Below are positions 21,388 through 30,637 of a stretch of DNA of 64,000 nucleotides, piece after piece (position 1 is the stretch's first letter; each line of letters begins with the position of its first letter). The stretch lies in assembly GCF_018127965.1 (NCBI RefSeq), contig NZ_CP072349.1, positions 996,001 to 1,060,000 of the forward strand. The letters are read 5' to 3'. The position numbers and the translations under genes are program-made. Under the pieces are notes generated by a model, which saw only the letters and a program-made list of their open reading frames with translations, did no database searches and was not told where the DNA came from. Origin of the DNA: Prevotella melaninogenica (GTDB taxonomy: Bacteria; Bacteroidota; Bacteroidia; Bacteroidales; Bacteroidaceae).

Positions 21388-21448
21388 AAGGTGCTAAGAG
21401 AGTTTTGCTTTTGCCATTATTAGAGAACTAACATCCCGTTAGGCAACT

Positions 21449-21477
21449 CCCCTCCTTTGGAGGGGCTGGGGGAGGTC
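21449..21477. other. GC-rich hairpin just after hlyD
   Basis: CCCCTCC-TTT-GGAGGGG stem in otherwise AT-rich sequence, followed by GGGGGAGG, abutting the hlyD stop codon. It could attenuate or stabilise the operon mRNA. Confidence 0.5.
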
Positions 21478-22464
21478 CTACTTCTTTAGTATCAACGACA
21501 TACCAGGCTTTAAACCTTCAACCTTCTTTGTTGGTTTTGCCTTAACTTGGAATGTCTTTAGATCATACTGTCCATTGGTCTTAGTAGCCTTCCACACAGC
21601 ATAAGAACCTTTATCCTTTAAGGAGGTTACACGCAGTTCAATATTCTTATCAAGAGCTGGAACATAGGCTTTTAGAACTGTGCCAACCTTCATGTCCTTG
21701 AGTTGATCCTCACGCACATTAAATGTTCCCCAAATATCATCAACCATTGAGATACTCATAATCGGACTACCTAAGCCGACAAGTTCGCCTACCTTTGGAT
21801 ATATTGTTTCAACCTCTCCGTCTGCTGTTGCACGCTGTACGGTTTCTTTCAAGACTGAACGAACAACATCAACTGCAGAACGAGCAGCCTGCGCTTGCTT
21901 TCTTGCAGCCTCTTTAGTCTCACGCTGGGCACCATTCTTAGCAAGTTCCCACTGCGATTTAGCAACTTGTACACCAGCCTTTGTTGCTTCGTATGCTGCC
22001 ATAGCCTCATCACGTTTCTGTGCACTCATCACTCCTTCGTCGTACAATCGTTGCATACGACCGTAGGTCTTTTCGGCAATATCATTTGCTGCAATAGCCT
22101 GCTGATAAATTTGATAAGCACTTTCTACAGTCTCACGACGTGTAGGACCTTCTGCCAAAGCACTCAAAGCATCTGTTGCACCAGCCGCAGCTTCAGCCAC
22201 TTTCTCTTGTGTACTTGCTTCAGGGATAGCCAATGTAGCAAGGACGTCTCCCTTGTGAACAAAGTCGCCTTCTTTCACTTTAATATCTGTGATACGGCCT
22301 GGGAACTTACAAGCTACACGATATTCACTTACTTCTACTTCTCCTTGTATGGTTTCTTCTGTGCGGTCAATGGTGAAATAACCAATAACGGCCACGATAA
22401 CTACTACAGATACAAAGCCTATTACGGCTAAAAGTATGTTATTATGTTGTGATTTTGCTGACAT
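21478..22464 (-). CDS. HlyD family membrane fusion protein
   Basis: 328 aa periplasmic adaptor that links the permeases to the outer-membrane TolC-like channel. N-terminal anchor helix at residues 10-30, then a lipoyl/biotinyl half-motif (CKFPGRITDIKVKEGDFVHKG), a long alanine-rich coiled-coil hairpin (about 70-200) and the returning half (ETVQRATADGEVETIYPKVGE). It resembles YhiI/EmrA-type adaptors. Encoded between the TolC gene and the permeases. Confidence 0.9.
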   Translation of the reverse strand: MSAKSQHNNILLAVIGFVSVVVIVAVIGYFTIDRTEETIQGEVEVSEYRVACKFPGRITDIKVKEGDFVHKGDVLATLAIPEASTQEKVAEAAAGATDALSALAEGPTRRETVESAYQIYQQAIAANDIAEKTYGRMQRLYDEGVMSAQKRDEAMAAYEATKAGVQVAKSQWELAKNGAQRETKEAARKQAQAARSAVDVVRSVLKETVQRATADGEVETIYPKVGELVGLGSPIMSISMVDDIWGTFNVREDQLKDMKVGTVLKAYVPALDKNIELRVTSLKDKGSYAVWKATKTNGQYDLKTFQVKAKPTKKVEGLKPGMSLILKK

Positions 22465-22584
22465 ATTTTTGAGGTTTGATTTTTATGTATTAAGTATTTT
22501 ATTCTTGCAATATGAACCTTTAAGATATGAGTTGGTGACTTTCTAATACTCCATGAAACGCAAGTCTCAAAGTTCAAACTTGTA

Positions 22585-24090
22585 TTATAAACCGCCAAGA
22601 GCCTTTTGTAATCCTGTTTGTGCTAACTTTACGCTGATTTCTGCATCAATGATTGCCATGCGTGAAGTCTGCCAAGCAGTCTGAGCAGCCATGACTTCTG
22701 TAACCGTCATAACACCCTCTTTGAAGCCTACGTTAGCACAGCGAAGGTTCTCTTCTGCAGCAGCCATATTCTTCTGAGAGGTAGCAAGTTGCTTGTTTGC
22801 ATCCTTAAGACGTAGTCTGTTCTGCTCTATCTCCAAGTCAATCTTCTTACGTACGTCATCCATTTCTAACTGTGCGATACTTGTAGCTGTCTTGCTTGCA
22901 CGTACCTTATATTTGTTTTCTCCCCAATTCCATACTGGTACTTGAACTGTTATTCCAATGTTCCATAAGTCCGTAAAACGTTTCTGAAAACCATTAAAGA
23001 GATTCGGATTCGATACGGAATAGCCAGCAGTAAGAAGTACATGAGGCATATAAAGTGAACGAATAAGTTTGGTATTCTGTATGCTCAAATCAACAGCATT
23101 CTGTAAGAGACGTAGCTCTGGACGAGCTTCGTTAAGTCCAGTTGTATCTGATGAAGAGGCAGTATAATTGTCAAACTGTGTTGATGGAGTAGGAGGGAGG
23201 TCGGCATCACCTTCATCAGACAGAGGTATATCACCATTCAAATCAAGACCACAAAGTTCGCACAATGCCATCTTAGCTAATGATACACCACTTTGAATAC
23301 GAGCAATTTGCATGTCAGCTGTATTAACAGCTACCTCAACCTTCAATCCATCAGCTCGAGTAGCTACACCCTCGCGTATCATCTTCTTAACATCCTCATT
23401 GAGCTTTTGAGCTAAATCACGATAGCGAGTTGCTAACGCCTCTTTCTTCTTTAAGGAGATAGCAAGCCAATACGCATTATCAACTCCATAGAGGACTAAC
23501 TGTCGTTTAAGGCTGATATTGTTTTGTGCAACCTGCTCACCAATAGCTGCCATATCGTTAGCTGCTTTGATAGCACCTCCCATATAAATAGGTTGATTGA
23601 CAACAATACCACCGGCATAGACGTTCTTTGTGTTTGAACGAAATGCGTCATTGATACTTTGTCCAATATTGTTTCCTACCTGAGTGAGTGGTGTCGCAAC
23701 ATTGCTAAAGAGCTGACCAAGTTGCTGAGCCATCTGTGGACTGAGGATACCTTGTTGTGCTAACGAGGTCAAGTTCTGTCCAATCTGACCACCTAACTGC
23801 CCAAAGGTATTTGTTCCAAGATTGCTAAATGCATTCTTCTGATCATCGCTGAGAAGTGAAATCTCACGTGAAAAGTGTTGATAACCAGCGAGTGCGTCAA
23901 CACGTGGCAGATACTTTGTCTTAGCTGCCTTACGTGTGTTTTCTGCCACATCTACTGTCATACGCGAAACCTTCAACTGACGATTATTTTGTAAAGCCAG
24001 CTCACGACACTTCTGCAGAGAGTACACCTCCTGTGCATGAATGCCCAAGGTGCCACCCAATAATATTGCTATGGTGAATAACTTTTTCAT
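22585..24090 (-). CDS. TolC family outer-membrane efflux protein
   Basis: 501 aa with a signal peptide (MKKLFTIAILLGGTLGIHAQ) and two OEP repeats. SLQKCRELALQNN is typical of the first helical region, and RPELRLLQNAVDLSIQNTKL opens the second half. An insertion rich in Gln/Asn/Leu (about residues 85-150, NAFSNLGTNTFGQLGGQIGQ) is longer than in E. coli TolC. It is the first gene of the exporter operon, with a good promoter just upstream. Confidence 0.9.
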   Translation of the reverse strand: MKKLFTIAILLGGTLGIHAQEVYSLQKCRELALQNNRQLKVSRMTVDVAENTRKAAKTKYLPRVDALAGYQHFSREISLLSDDQKNAFSNLGTNTFGQLGGQIGQNLTSLAQQGILSPQMAQQLGQLFSNVATPLTQVGNNIGQSINDAFRSNTKNVYAGGIVVNQPIYMGGAIKAANDMAAIGEQVAQNNISLKRQLVLYGVDNAYWLAISLKKKEALATRYRDLAQKLNEDVKKMIREGVATRADGLKVEVAVNTADMQIARIQSGVSLAKMALCELCGLDLNGDIPLSDEGDADLPPTPSTQFDNYTASSSDTTGLNEARPELRLLQNAVDLSIQNTKLIRSLYMPHVLLTAGYSVSNPNLFNGFQKRFTDLWNIGITVQVPVWNWGENKYKVRASKTATSIAQLEMDDVRKKIDLEIEQNRLRLKDANKQLATSQKNMAAAEENLRCANVGFKEGVMTVTEVMAAQTAWQTSRMAIIDAEISVKLAQTGLQKALGGL

Positions 24091-24118
24091 TGTTTAATGC
24101 CTCTAAAAATATCTTTTG

Positions 24119-24148
24119 CAAAAGTAGCTTTTTTATATTGATTAACAA
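24119..24148 (-). promoter_or_regulatory. Promoter of the exporter operon
   Basis: Minus-strand TTG (24146-24148), 19-bp spacer, TACTTTTG (24119-24126), about 30 bp before the TolC start codon. Confidence 0.7.
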
Positions 24149-24283
24149 GGAAAGGTAGGCTGATAATCATTAAAATACAAAAATATGCCTATTTTTAGGG
24201 AAATATAGAACAACTTTGGAAATAAATGTTTAATTTTGCAGGATAGGTTTGTATAAAGTACAAGTACGAAAACATTTCATACA

Positions 24284-24499
24284 GTGAATAAAAACAATTT
24301 CTTTTATCGTGCGTTTGACCTCTACTATGACGGGTTTCGGCACATGACATTGGGTAAAACACTTTGGACAGTGATAATAGTTAAGTTGGCTATTATGTTC
24401 CTTGTGTTAAAGATTTTCTTCTTTCCAAACTTTCTAAAAGCGAATGCGGAAAAAGGAAAAGAAGGTGATTTCATTGAGCAGCAACTGATGAAAAGATAA
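24284..24499 (+). CDS. DUF4492 small membrane protein next to cydAB
   Basis: 71 aa with one transmembrane helix (about residues 30-50, IIVKLAIMFLVLKIFFFPNF) and a charged tail. The start codon is GTG (24284). The layout and the position directly before cydA fit the DUF4492 family, which in Bacteroidota habitually precedes cytochrome bd genes; a role as a small accessory subunit, like CydX, is my inference. A TAATTTTG box lies at 24231-24238. Confidence 0.75.
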   Translation: MNKNNFFYRAFDLYYDGFRHMTLGKTLWTVIIVKLAIMFLVLKIFFFPNFLKANAEKGKEGDFIEQQLMKR

Positions 24500-24578
24500 C
24501 GAACTTCAGTTATTATCATCAATTATTACCGATAGCAATATATTCAATTCATAACATTTTAATAAATAACAACAAACA

Positions 24579-26114
24579 ATGGAAAACCTACTTTTAGCCA
24601 TTGATCCAGGAACTGTTGACTGGTCACGTGCACAGTTTGCACTGACAGCCATCTATCACTGGCTTTTCGTTCCCTTGACACTGGGCTTAGCTGTCGTAAT
24701 GGGAATCATGGAGACTTGTTATTATCGCACCCGAAAGGAGTTTTGGCGTACTGCAGCTCGTTTCTGGCAGCGATTGTTTGGTATTAACTTTGCCATGGGT
24801 GTTGCTACTGGTATCATCCTTGAGTTCGAGTTCGGAACTAACTGGAGCAATTATTCATGGTTCGTTGGTGACATCTTTGGTGCACCACTTGCCATCGAAG
24901 GAATCTTGGCTTTCTTTATGGAGTCAACATTTGTTGCAGTGATGTTCTTCGGTTGGAACAAGGTTTCAGCGGGCTTCCACCTCGCATCAACATGGCTCAC
25001 AGGTTTGGGAGCAACACTCTCAGCATGGTGGATTCTCGTGGCTAATGCGTGGATGCAGTATCCTATCGGTTGTACATTCAACCCAGATACGATGCGTAAT
25101 GAGATGACCTCATTCCTCGATGTCGCACTGAGTCCATTTGCTATTGACAAGTTCACACATACCATTACTTCTTCTTGGATATTGGGTGCAGCATTCACTG
25201 TTGGTGTAAGCTGCTGGTATCTGCTTCGTAAGCGTCACATAGAACTTGCAAAGGAGAGTATAAAGGTCGGTGCAGCTGTTGGTCTTGTAGCGTCTCTTTT
25301 AGCAGGTTCTACAGGTCACAACTCTGCTTATATGGTAGCACAATCACAGCCAATGAAGCTTGCAGCAATGGAAGCTCTCTATGAAGGAGGTACTGATCAG
25401 AGTTTGACAGCAGTTGCTTGGGTGAACCCATTTGAGCAGCCTGATTACATGAACCAGTCTGAACCTCCTATGCGAATAGCTGTACCTAACATGCTTTCTA
25501 TCCTTGCAACAAAGGATGCTCATGGTTATGTTCCTGGTGTAAAGGATATCATCCGTGGTTATAAGAAGGCTGACGGCACAATGGAACCATCGTTGAAGGA
25601 GAAGCAGGAACGTGGTCGTAATGCTATCCAAGCACTTAAAGACTATCGTGCAGGAAAGGACAAAGAGGCTAATCTCAAAGTTCTTGAAAAAGATATGAAG
25701 TACTTTGGCTATGGATATATTAAGGATGCTAAGCAGATTGTACCATTCATTCCTATTAACTTCTGGTCATTCCGTATTATGGTTGGTCTTGGATGTTTCT
25801 TCATCCTTATCTTTGCAGTAATATTGTTTATTGTTTACAAGAAAGATATTACTCGTCCACGCTGGTTACAGAGAGTAGGTATTGCACTCATCCCATTAGC
25901 TTTTATTGCAAGTGAGTGTGGATGGCTTGTTGCCGAATTTGGTCGCCAGCCATGGACAATCCAAGATATGCTTCCAACATGGGCAGCAGTGAGCGACCTC
26001 TCAAGTGGTGGTATCGCATTCACCTTCTTCCTCTTCCTTGTTCTCTTTACTGCAATGTTGACAGTCGAAGTTAGTATTATGTGTAAGCAAATTAAGAAAG
26101 GACCAGAACTATGA
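24579..26114 (+). CDS. cydA: Cytochrome bd oxidase subunit I
   Basis: 511 aa membrane subunit that carries hemes b558, b595 and d and oxidises quinol while reducing oxygen to water. It shows RAQFALTAIYHWLFVPLTLG (heme ligand His in helix 1), FGTNWSNYSWFVGDIFGAPL and the conserved GRQPWTIQDMLPT near the C-terminus. The stop overlaps cydB by ATGA. In a strict anaerobe it probably serves oxygen scavenging as well as energy conservation. Confidence 0.96.
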   Translation: MENLLLAIDPGTVDWSRAQFALTAIYHWLFVPLTLGLAVVMGIMETCYYRTRKEFWRTAARFWQRLFGINFAMGVATGIILEFEFGTNWSNYSWFVGDIFGAPLAIEGILAFFMESTFVAVMFFGWNKVSAGFHLASTWLTGLGATLSAWWILVANAWMQYPIGCTFNPDTMRNEMTSFLDVALSPFAIDKFTHTITSSWILGAAFTVGVSCWYLLRKRHIELAKESIKVGAAVGLVASLLAGSTGHNSAYMVAQSQPMKLAAMEALYEGGTDQSLTAVAWVNPFEQPDYMNQSEPPMRIAVPNMLSILATKDAHGYVPGVKDIIRGYKKADGTMEPSLKEKQERGRNAIQALKDYRAGKDKEANLKVLEKDMKYFGYGYIKDAKQIVPFIPINFWSFRIMVGLGCFFILIFAVILFIVYKKDITRPRWLQRVGIALIPLAFIASECGWLVAEFGRQPWTIQDMLPTWAAVSDLSSGGIAFTFFLFLVLFTAMLTVEVSIMCKQIKKGPEL

Positions 26115-27253
26115 CATACGATTTTCTGCAACACTACTGGTGGTTCATCATCTCACTTTTAGGTGCGCTACTTGTCTTCCTGCTGTTCGTGCAGGGTGCA
26201 AACTCTATGATTTTCCAATTGGGTAAGACTGAAGAAGAGCGTCGCATGCTCATTAATTCAACTGGTCGTAAGTGGGAGTTCACCTTTACTACACTCGTTA
26301 CGTTCGGTGGAGCATTCTTTGCTTCTTTCCCATTGTTCTATAGTACCAGCTTTGGTGGTGCTTACTGGGTATGGGTATTGATTCTCTTCACCTTTATCAT
26401 TCAGGCTATTAGTTATGAATTCCAGAACAAAGCAGGTAACCTCTTTGGTGTTCGTACCTTCCAGACTGGATTGATTATTAATGGTATTCTTGGTCCATTG
26501 CTCTTAGGTGGAGCTGTTGCAACCTTCTTTACAGGTTCTAACTTCATCGTAGAGAAAGGTAACATTACTGACTTCATGCAGCCTGTTATCTCTCATTGGG
26601 CAAATGGTTCACGTGGACTTGACGTACTGCTCAATCCTTGGGTTGTTATTTTTGGTATTTCAGTAGTATTCCTTGCACGTATCCTCGGTACACTCTATAT
26701 TAATAATAATGTGAACGATGATATTATCCGTGGACGTGTTCGCAAGCAGTTGCTCGTTAACACAGTTCTCTTCTTACTGTTCTTCTTGCCTTTCCTTATT
26801 GTAACATTGGTAGGCGAGGGTTACGCAGTAAATGAAGCTGGCGTTATCGTTATGGAACCAATGAAGTATCTGAACAACTTATTAGCAATGTGGCCATTAG
26901 CTATCATTCTGCTTGTAGGTGTTGTTCTCTTGCTTTTCGGAATCATCAAGACAGTTCTTAAGCCAGAGTATGTACGTGGTATTTGGCCTGCAGGTATTGG
27001 TGTTGTATTGGTTGTTTTGGTTCTCTTCCTCATTGCAGGATGGAACAACACAGCTTACTATCCATCAACAGCCGAACTACAGAGTTCATTGACACTTCAG
27101 AATAGCTCTTCAAGCGAGTTCACATTGAAGGCCATGTTCTATGTTAGCTTCCTTGTTCCATTCGTTTTGGCATACATTGTTTATGCTTGGCGTGCAATCG
27201 ACAAGAAGGCTATTGACCGTAAGGAAATTGCTGAGGACGACCACGCTTACTAA
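26111..27253 (+). CDS. cydB: Cytochrome bd oxidase subunit II
   Basis: 380 aa polytopic partner of CydA. The N-terminal helix contains FLLFVQGANSMIFQLGKTEEE and is followed by GRKWEFTFTTLVTFGGAFFASFPLFYS, typical of CydB. Translationally coupled to cydA, with a strong terminator 38 bp after the stop. Confidence 0.96.
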   Translation: MTYDFLQHYWWFIISLLGALLVFLLFVQGANSMIFQLGKTEEERRMLINSTGRKWEFTFTTLVTFGGAFFASFPLFYSTSFGGAYWVWVLILFTFIIQAISYEFQNKAGNLFGVRTFQTGLIINGILGPLLLGGAVATFFTGSNFIVEKGNITDFMQPVISHWANGSRGLDVLLNPWVVIFGISVVFLARILGTLYINNNVNDDIIRGRVRKQLLVNTVLFLLFFLPFLIVTLVGEGYAVNEAGVIVMEPMKYLNNLLAMWPLAIILLVGVVLLLFGIIKTVLKPEYVRGIWPAGIGVVLVVLVLFLIAGWNNTAYYPSTAELQSSLTLQNSSSSEFTLKAMFYVSFLVPFVLAYIVYAWRAIDKKAIDRKEIAEDDHAY

Positions 27254-27290
27254 GTTTTAGTCCTCCTGTTCTATACAGATAAAAGTCTAT

Positions 27291-27338
27291 GGGGTGAGAG
27301 AAGTTTCTAATTATGAACTTTTCTCACCCCTTCTTCTT
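27291..27338 (+). terminator. Terminator of the cyd operon
   Basis: Stem GGGGTGAGAgAAGTT / AACTTttCTCACCCC followed by TTCTTCTT. Confidence 0.85.
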
Positions 27339-27541
27339 ATAGAAAGAAATACTAAACTTGTTTTAACTCAGCTTGTTCATTAGACAATAACACTCACTTT
27401 TTTTATAAAAACAGATATTTTTTTGCTACTGAAATATATTTACAAATATCTCTGTAAAAAACACTTTTGAATTCAAGAAATGACCATCAAAAACCATAGT
27501 TGCAACTATCAGTTAGTCAATAGATTACAAAGTTAGAAAAC

Positions 27542-27645
27542 AAAAGGTGCTTATTTAGCTTCTAACTAACGCCCTTTAAGGGTTCAATTAAGCCTTAGTC
27601 AGAGGTCAATTAAGCCTTAATTGAACCCTTATTGGGCGTCTTTTA
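27542..27645. repeat. GCTTAATTGG element, copy b
   Basis: AAAAGGTGCTTATTTAGC opens it. GGGTTCAATTAAGCC and its inverted partner around 27579-27628 form a palindrome, and GGGCGTCTTTT closes it. ATTTACAAA-like boxes occur on both sides (27436, 27666). Otherwise 27339-27752 holds nothing recognised. Confidence 0.7.
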
Positions 27646-27752
27646 TTTTGCGTGTTTAGAATTATCTTTACAAAATAGTAGTTTTGTATCGTATCAATCA
27701 AAATGGAGTTCAAAAAGTAAAGTTCAAATTCCGATTTATAGAATATGTTTTA

Positions 27753-27835
27753 TATCTTTGCAGAAAATATGCTGCACTCGGCAAAGTGGAAGCAAGCTTC
27801 CTTTGCTCTCGTTTGCGTTATTTTTGCAGAAAATA
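27753..27835 (+). promoter_or_regulatory. Duplicated promoter-like box flanking a palindrome
   Basis: TATCTTTGCAGAAAATA (27753-27769) and TATTTTTGCAGAAAATA (27819-27835) are 17-bp direct repeats with one mismatch. Each contains a TAnnTTTG box. Between them GCAAAGTGGAAG (27781-27792) pairs with CTTCCTTTGC (27797-27806). The second box lies just before the ATG at 27841. Confidence 0.6.
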
Positions 27836-27840
27836 GTTGT

Positions 27841-28296
27841 ATGAATTTAAAGATAAAGATATTAGTTTTATTGATTACTCTATTTCTCTTTGGTGGTTGT
27901 TCTTCAGAAGTAAACTATAGTAGTCAAATAATAAACTACGATTTTAATCAATTAGATGGTGTCGTAATCTATAATAGAGATATTGACGTGACCATTTTTG
28001 AGCTATTTAGGGAAAAGGGGAGTGGTCTTGTGTTTGTAGATAACCAGTTGAGAATAACTAAAAAGCCAAAGAACTATCCCTTACAGGATAACGAGATAAT
28101 TAAGTTTCTCAAGGCTTATAAGAAATTAAATCTATCGTATTGTTGCATAGATAATGGGAAGATAATAAGAGTGATTTCTAATGGCATTGACTATATAAAA
28201 ATAAATAAAGACTATAATGACAAAAGATACCTTTTCGACTCGCATAAGCAAGAGTATGAATATATAGGCAATGATTGGTATGTAAAGAAGATGTAA
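27841..28296 (+). CDS. Hypothetical lipoprotein
   Basis: 151 aa. The start at 27841 gives a short lipoprotein signal (MNLKIKILVLLITLFLFGGC) with a lipobox-like FGGC; a longer upstream frame from 27745 would read through the promoter repeat and is unlikely. The mature part is Lys/Asn/Tyr-rich with no recognised domain (DGVVIYNRDIDVTIFELFRE; later CCIDNGKIIRVISNGIDYIK). A small membrane protein gene follows after 20 bp. Confidence 0.65.
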   Translation: MNLKIKILVLLITLFLFGGCSSEVNYSSQIINYDFNQLDGVVIYNRDIDVTIFELFREKGSGLVFVDNQLRITKKPKNYPLQDNEIIKFLKAYKKLNLSYCCIDNGKIIRVISNGIDYIKINKDYNDKRYLFDSHKQEYEYIGNDWYVKKM

Positions 28297-28316
28297 ATAC
28301 CATAGACAAAAGAAAA

Positions 28317-28562
28317 ATGAAACAGAGATTATTATTTTATACGGTATGGATTGCCATTTTCCTATGCATATCGATTTTGATTCTTTTCATCACTGCCATA
28401 ACACAAGGCTATTTTCCATATCTAAACTTGGTGATATACGTACCAATGATTATACTTTCGTCTGTCTCATTTGCAGTCATATTTGAAGACAAATGGTGGG
28501 TAAGTCTAATTGAAGGTATGGTCACAAGTCTACCAGCTCTTTACCTATTCTATTTTATTTAA
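28317..28562 (+). CDS. Small membrane protein
   Basis: 81 aa from the ATG at 28317 (MKQRLLFYTVWI), with two or three hydrophobic helices (about 6-28, 33-52 and 58-78). Family not recognised. It follows the lipoprotein gene by 20 bp and is probably co-transcribed with it. Confidence 0.55.
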   Translation: MKQRLLFYTVWIAIFLCISILILFITAITQGYFPYLNLVIYVPMIILSSVSFAVIFEDKWWVSLIEGMVTSLPALYLFYFI

Positions 28563-28599
28563 ATACCTTTAATTGAAGAAAAGTGAAAGAATATTCTTT

Positions 28600-30468
28600 C
28601 TACTTCTCTTTATTACCCTCTACTTCACCAATTTTTCGTGATGAATTGTCAGCTAACACGTCGTTGACTATGTTAGTAAGCTGCTCTTTCAATTCGTTAA
28701 TAAATTGAGACGCATCGTATTTCTTTGCTTCAATATCACGAAGTTTCTTCTCCCAGATACCCGTCAATTCAGCTGATGTGAGAAGTTTCTCGTGAATCGT
28801 ATCAATCAGTGCAATACCTGTATCAGTAGCTTCTATGTTTTTTCTTTTACGACGAATATAATGGCGTTTAAAGAGCGTTTCAATAATTCCTGCACGCGAT
28901 GAAGGGCGTCCGATACCATTCTCCTTCATAGCAGCACGCAGGGTTTCGTCCTCAACAAACTTACCAGCTGTTTCCATTGCACGAAGCAAAGAGGCTTCTG
29001 TGTAATGTTTTGGAGGGGTTGTTTGCTTTTCGGTAAGGGTAGGGGTGTGCGGTCCAGATTCCCCTTTCTTAAAGGTAGGAAGTAGAGGAGAGGCTGTTGC
29101 GCTTCCTTCTTGGCTGTCATCTGTTGGGGTAGAGGAGGAACCTGATGGTGTATCAGTGCAAACTCTCCAACCCAAGTCTAATATTTCTTTGCCAGAAACC
29201 TTAAACTCTATTTCGTCTACCTTGCCTAATACTGTTGTCGTAGAAAACTTGCAATCGGGATAGAAAGCTGCAATAAAGCGACGAGCAATGAGGTCGTATA
29301 CCTTTTGTTCAGCATCTGTCAGCCCTTGTGGTAGTACACCAGTTGGAATAATGGCATGGTGATCTGTCACCTTTGAGGAATCAAAAACGCGTTTTGTCTT
29401 AGGTAATGGTTTGCCACCCAACGTCTTCACAATATCGGCATAAGGCTTTTTACCTGCAAAGGTAGTTTGAAAGAGTCCGTTCATTATCTGTGGACACTTT
29501 GGATAAATATCATCAGAGAGAAACTGTGTGTCAACACGTGGATAAGTTGTAAGCTTACGTTCGTAGAGAGTTTGAATCGTATTGAGTGTCATCTCAGCAG
29601 AGAATCCAAACTTACGATTACAATCTACCTGCAGAGAGGTGAGATCATAAAGCTGCTTAGGCTGTTCTGCCCCTTTCTTTTTCGCTACACTTGTAATCGT
29701 AAAAGGCTTTCCTTCAATCGTTGAGAAGGCTTTTTCTCCTTCTTCTTTAGAGGTGAATTTACCCTTTGTTGCCGTAAACTGCGTATCACGATAGACTGTA
29801 GCTAATACCCAATAAGGCTCTGGCTTAAAGTTATCTATCTCTTTCTGTCGCTGTACGATGAGTGCCAAGGTTGGTGTCTGTACTCGACCAATTGACAGAA
29901 CCTGACCTCTACCATAACTATTGTTGCCATACTTTAATGTATAGAGGCGGGTAGCATTCATTCCTAACAGCCAGTCACCAATTGCACGAGACAATCCTGC
30001 GAGGTAAAGTGGTTGATACTGCTCTTGTTCCTTTAAGTTGGCGAAACCTTCACGAATAGCTTCATCTGTCATCGAAGATATCCAAAGACGCTTCACAGGG
30101 CACTTTACACCTGCTTTTTGCATTACCCACCGCTGAATTAATTCACCTTCCTGACCAGCGTCACCACAGTTGATAATCATCTCAGCCGACTGGTAAAGCT
30201 TCTCAATAACAGCAAACTGCTTCTTGATACCTTCGTCCTCAATGAGCTTAATACCGAAGCGTGGAGGTATCATTGGCAATGCAGCGAGACTCCAATATTT
30301 CCAGTTTGTAAAATAATCATTAGGTTCCTTCAACTCACAAAGGTGGCCGAAGGTCCATGTTACTTGGTAATTATTGCCCTCCATATAGCCGTTACAAGCC
30401 TTGTTGGCACCAAGGATTCGAGCTATATCTTTAGCAACACTGGGTTTCTCTGCAATGCAAACTATCAT
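28600..30468 (-). CDS. topB: DNA topoisomerase III
   Basis: 622 aa type IA topoisomerase that resolves catenated or recombining DNA by single-strand passage. It starts IVCIAEKPSVAKDIARILGA (Toprim domain), has the acidic INCGDAGQEGELIQRW motif, and carries the active-site tyrosine in TTYPRVDTQFLSDD. ENGIGRPSSRAGIIETL is the late conserved segment. A low-complexity Ser/Thr/Pro stretch (about residues 455-490) interrupts the region between domains. There are no C-terminal zinc fingers, as often in Bacteroidota TopB. Confidence 0.94.
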   Translation of the reverse strand: MIVCIAEKPSVAKDIARILGANKACNGYMEGNNYQVTWTFGHLCELKEPNDYFTNWKYWSLAALPMIPPRFGIKLIEDEGIKKQFAVIEKLYQSAEMIINCGDAGQEGELIQRWVMQKAGVKCPVKRLWISSMTDEAIREGFANLKEQEQYQPLYLAGLSRAIGDWLLGMNATRLYTLKYGNNSYGRGQVLSIGRVQTPTLALIVQRQKEIDNFKPEPYWVLATVYRDTQFTATKGKFTSKEEGEKAFSTIEGKPFTITSVAKKKGAEQPKQLYDLTSLQVDCNRKFGFSAEMTLNTIQTLYERKLTTYPRVDTQFLSDDIYPKCPQIMNGLFQTTFAGKKPYADIVKTLGGKPLPKTKRVFDSSKVTDHHAIIPTGVLPQGLTDAEQKVYDLIARRFIAAFYPDCKFSTTTVLGKVDEIEFKVSGKEILDLGWRVCTDTPSGSSSTPTDDSQEGSATASPLLPTFKKGESGPHTPTLTEKQTTPPKHYTEASLLRAMETAGKFVEDETLRAAMKENGIGRPSSRAGIIETLFKRHYIRRKRKNIEATDTGIALIDTIHEKLLTSAELTGIWEKKLRDIEAKKYDASQFINELKEQLTNIVNDVLADNSSRKIGEVEGNKEK

Positions 30469-30597
30469 ACAATTTCTTCTTAGTTTTAAGCCATTTTACC
30501 TTTGCAAAGGTAAGAAAAATATTCTTTGTTAAGGATTAAACTTATTTTATTACCTGTCTTTTTTGCGATTTTCCTATGCAATCTAAGTAATTTTATC

Positions 30598-30605
30598 TAA
30601 ATTTG
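30598..30605 (+). promoter_or_regulatory. -7 box of the lut operon
   Basis: TAAATTTG 33 bp before the start codon; no clear -33 element. Confidence 0.5.
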
Positions 30606-30637
30606 TAGCATAGAAACGAACAAGAAAAGATAAAATT

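Noticed and set aside
21895..22431. 178-codon ORF opposite hlyD
   Set aside because: Mirror of the coiled-coil region of HlyD; Cys/Phe/Ser-rich composition without family features.
30497..30512. TACCTTTGCAAAGGTA as a bidirectional promoter for topB and lutABC
   Set aside because: It is a perfect palindrome and its minus-strand box may serve topB, but it is about 125 bp from lutA, which has a closer TAAATTTG box; I could not find -33 elements on either side.
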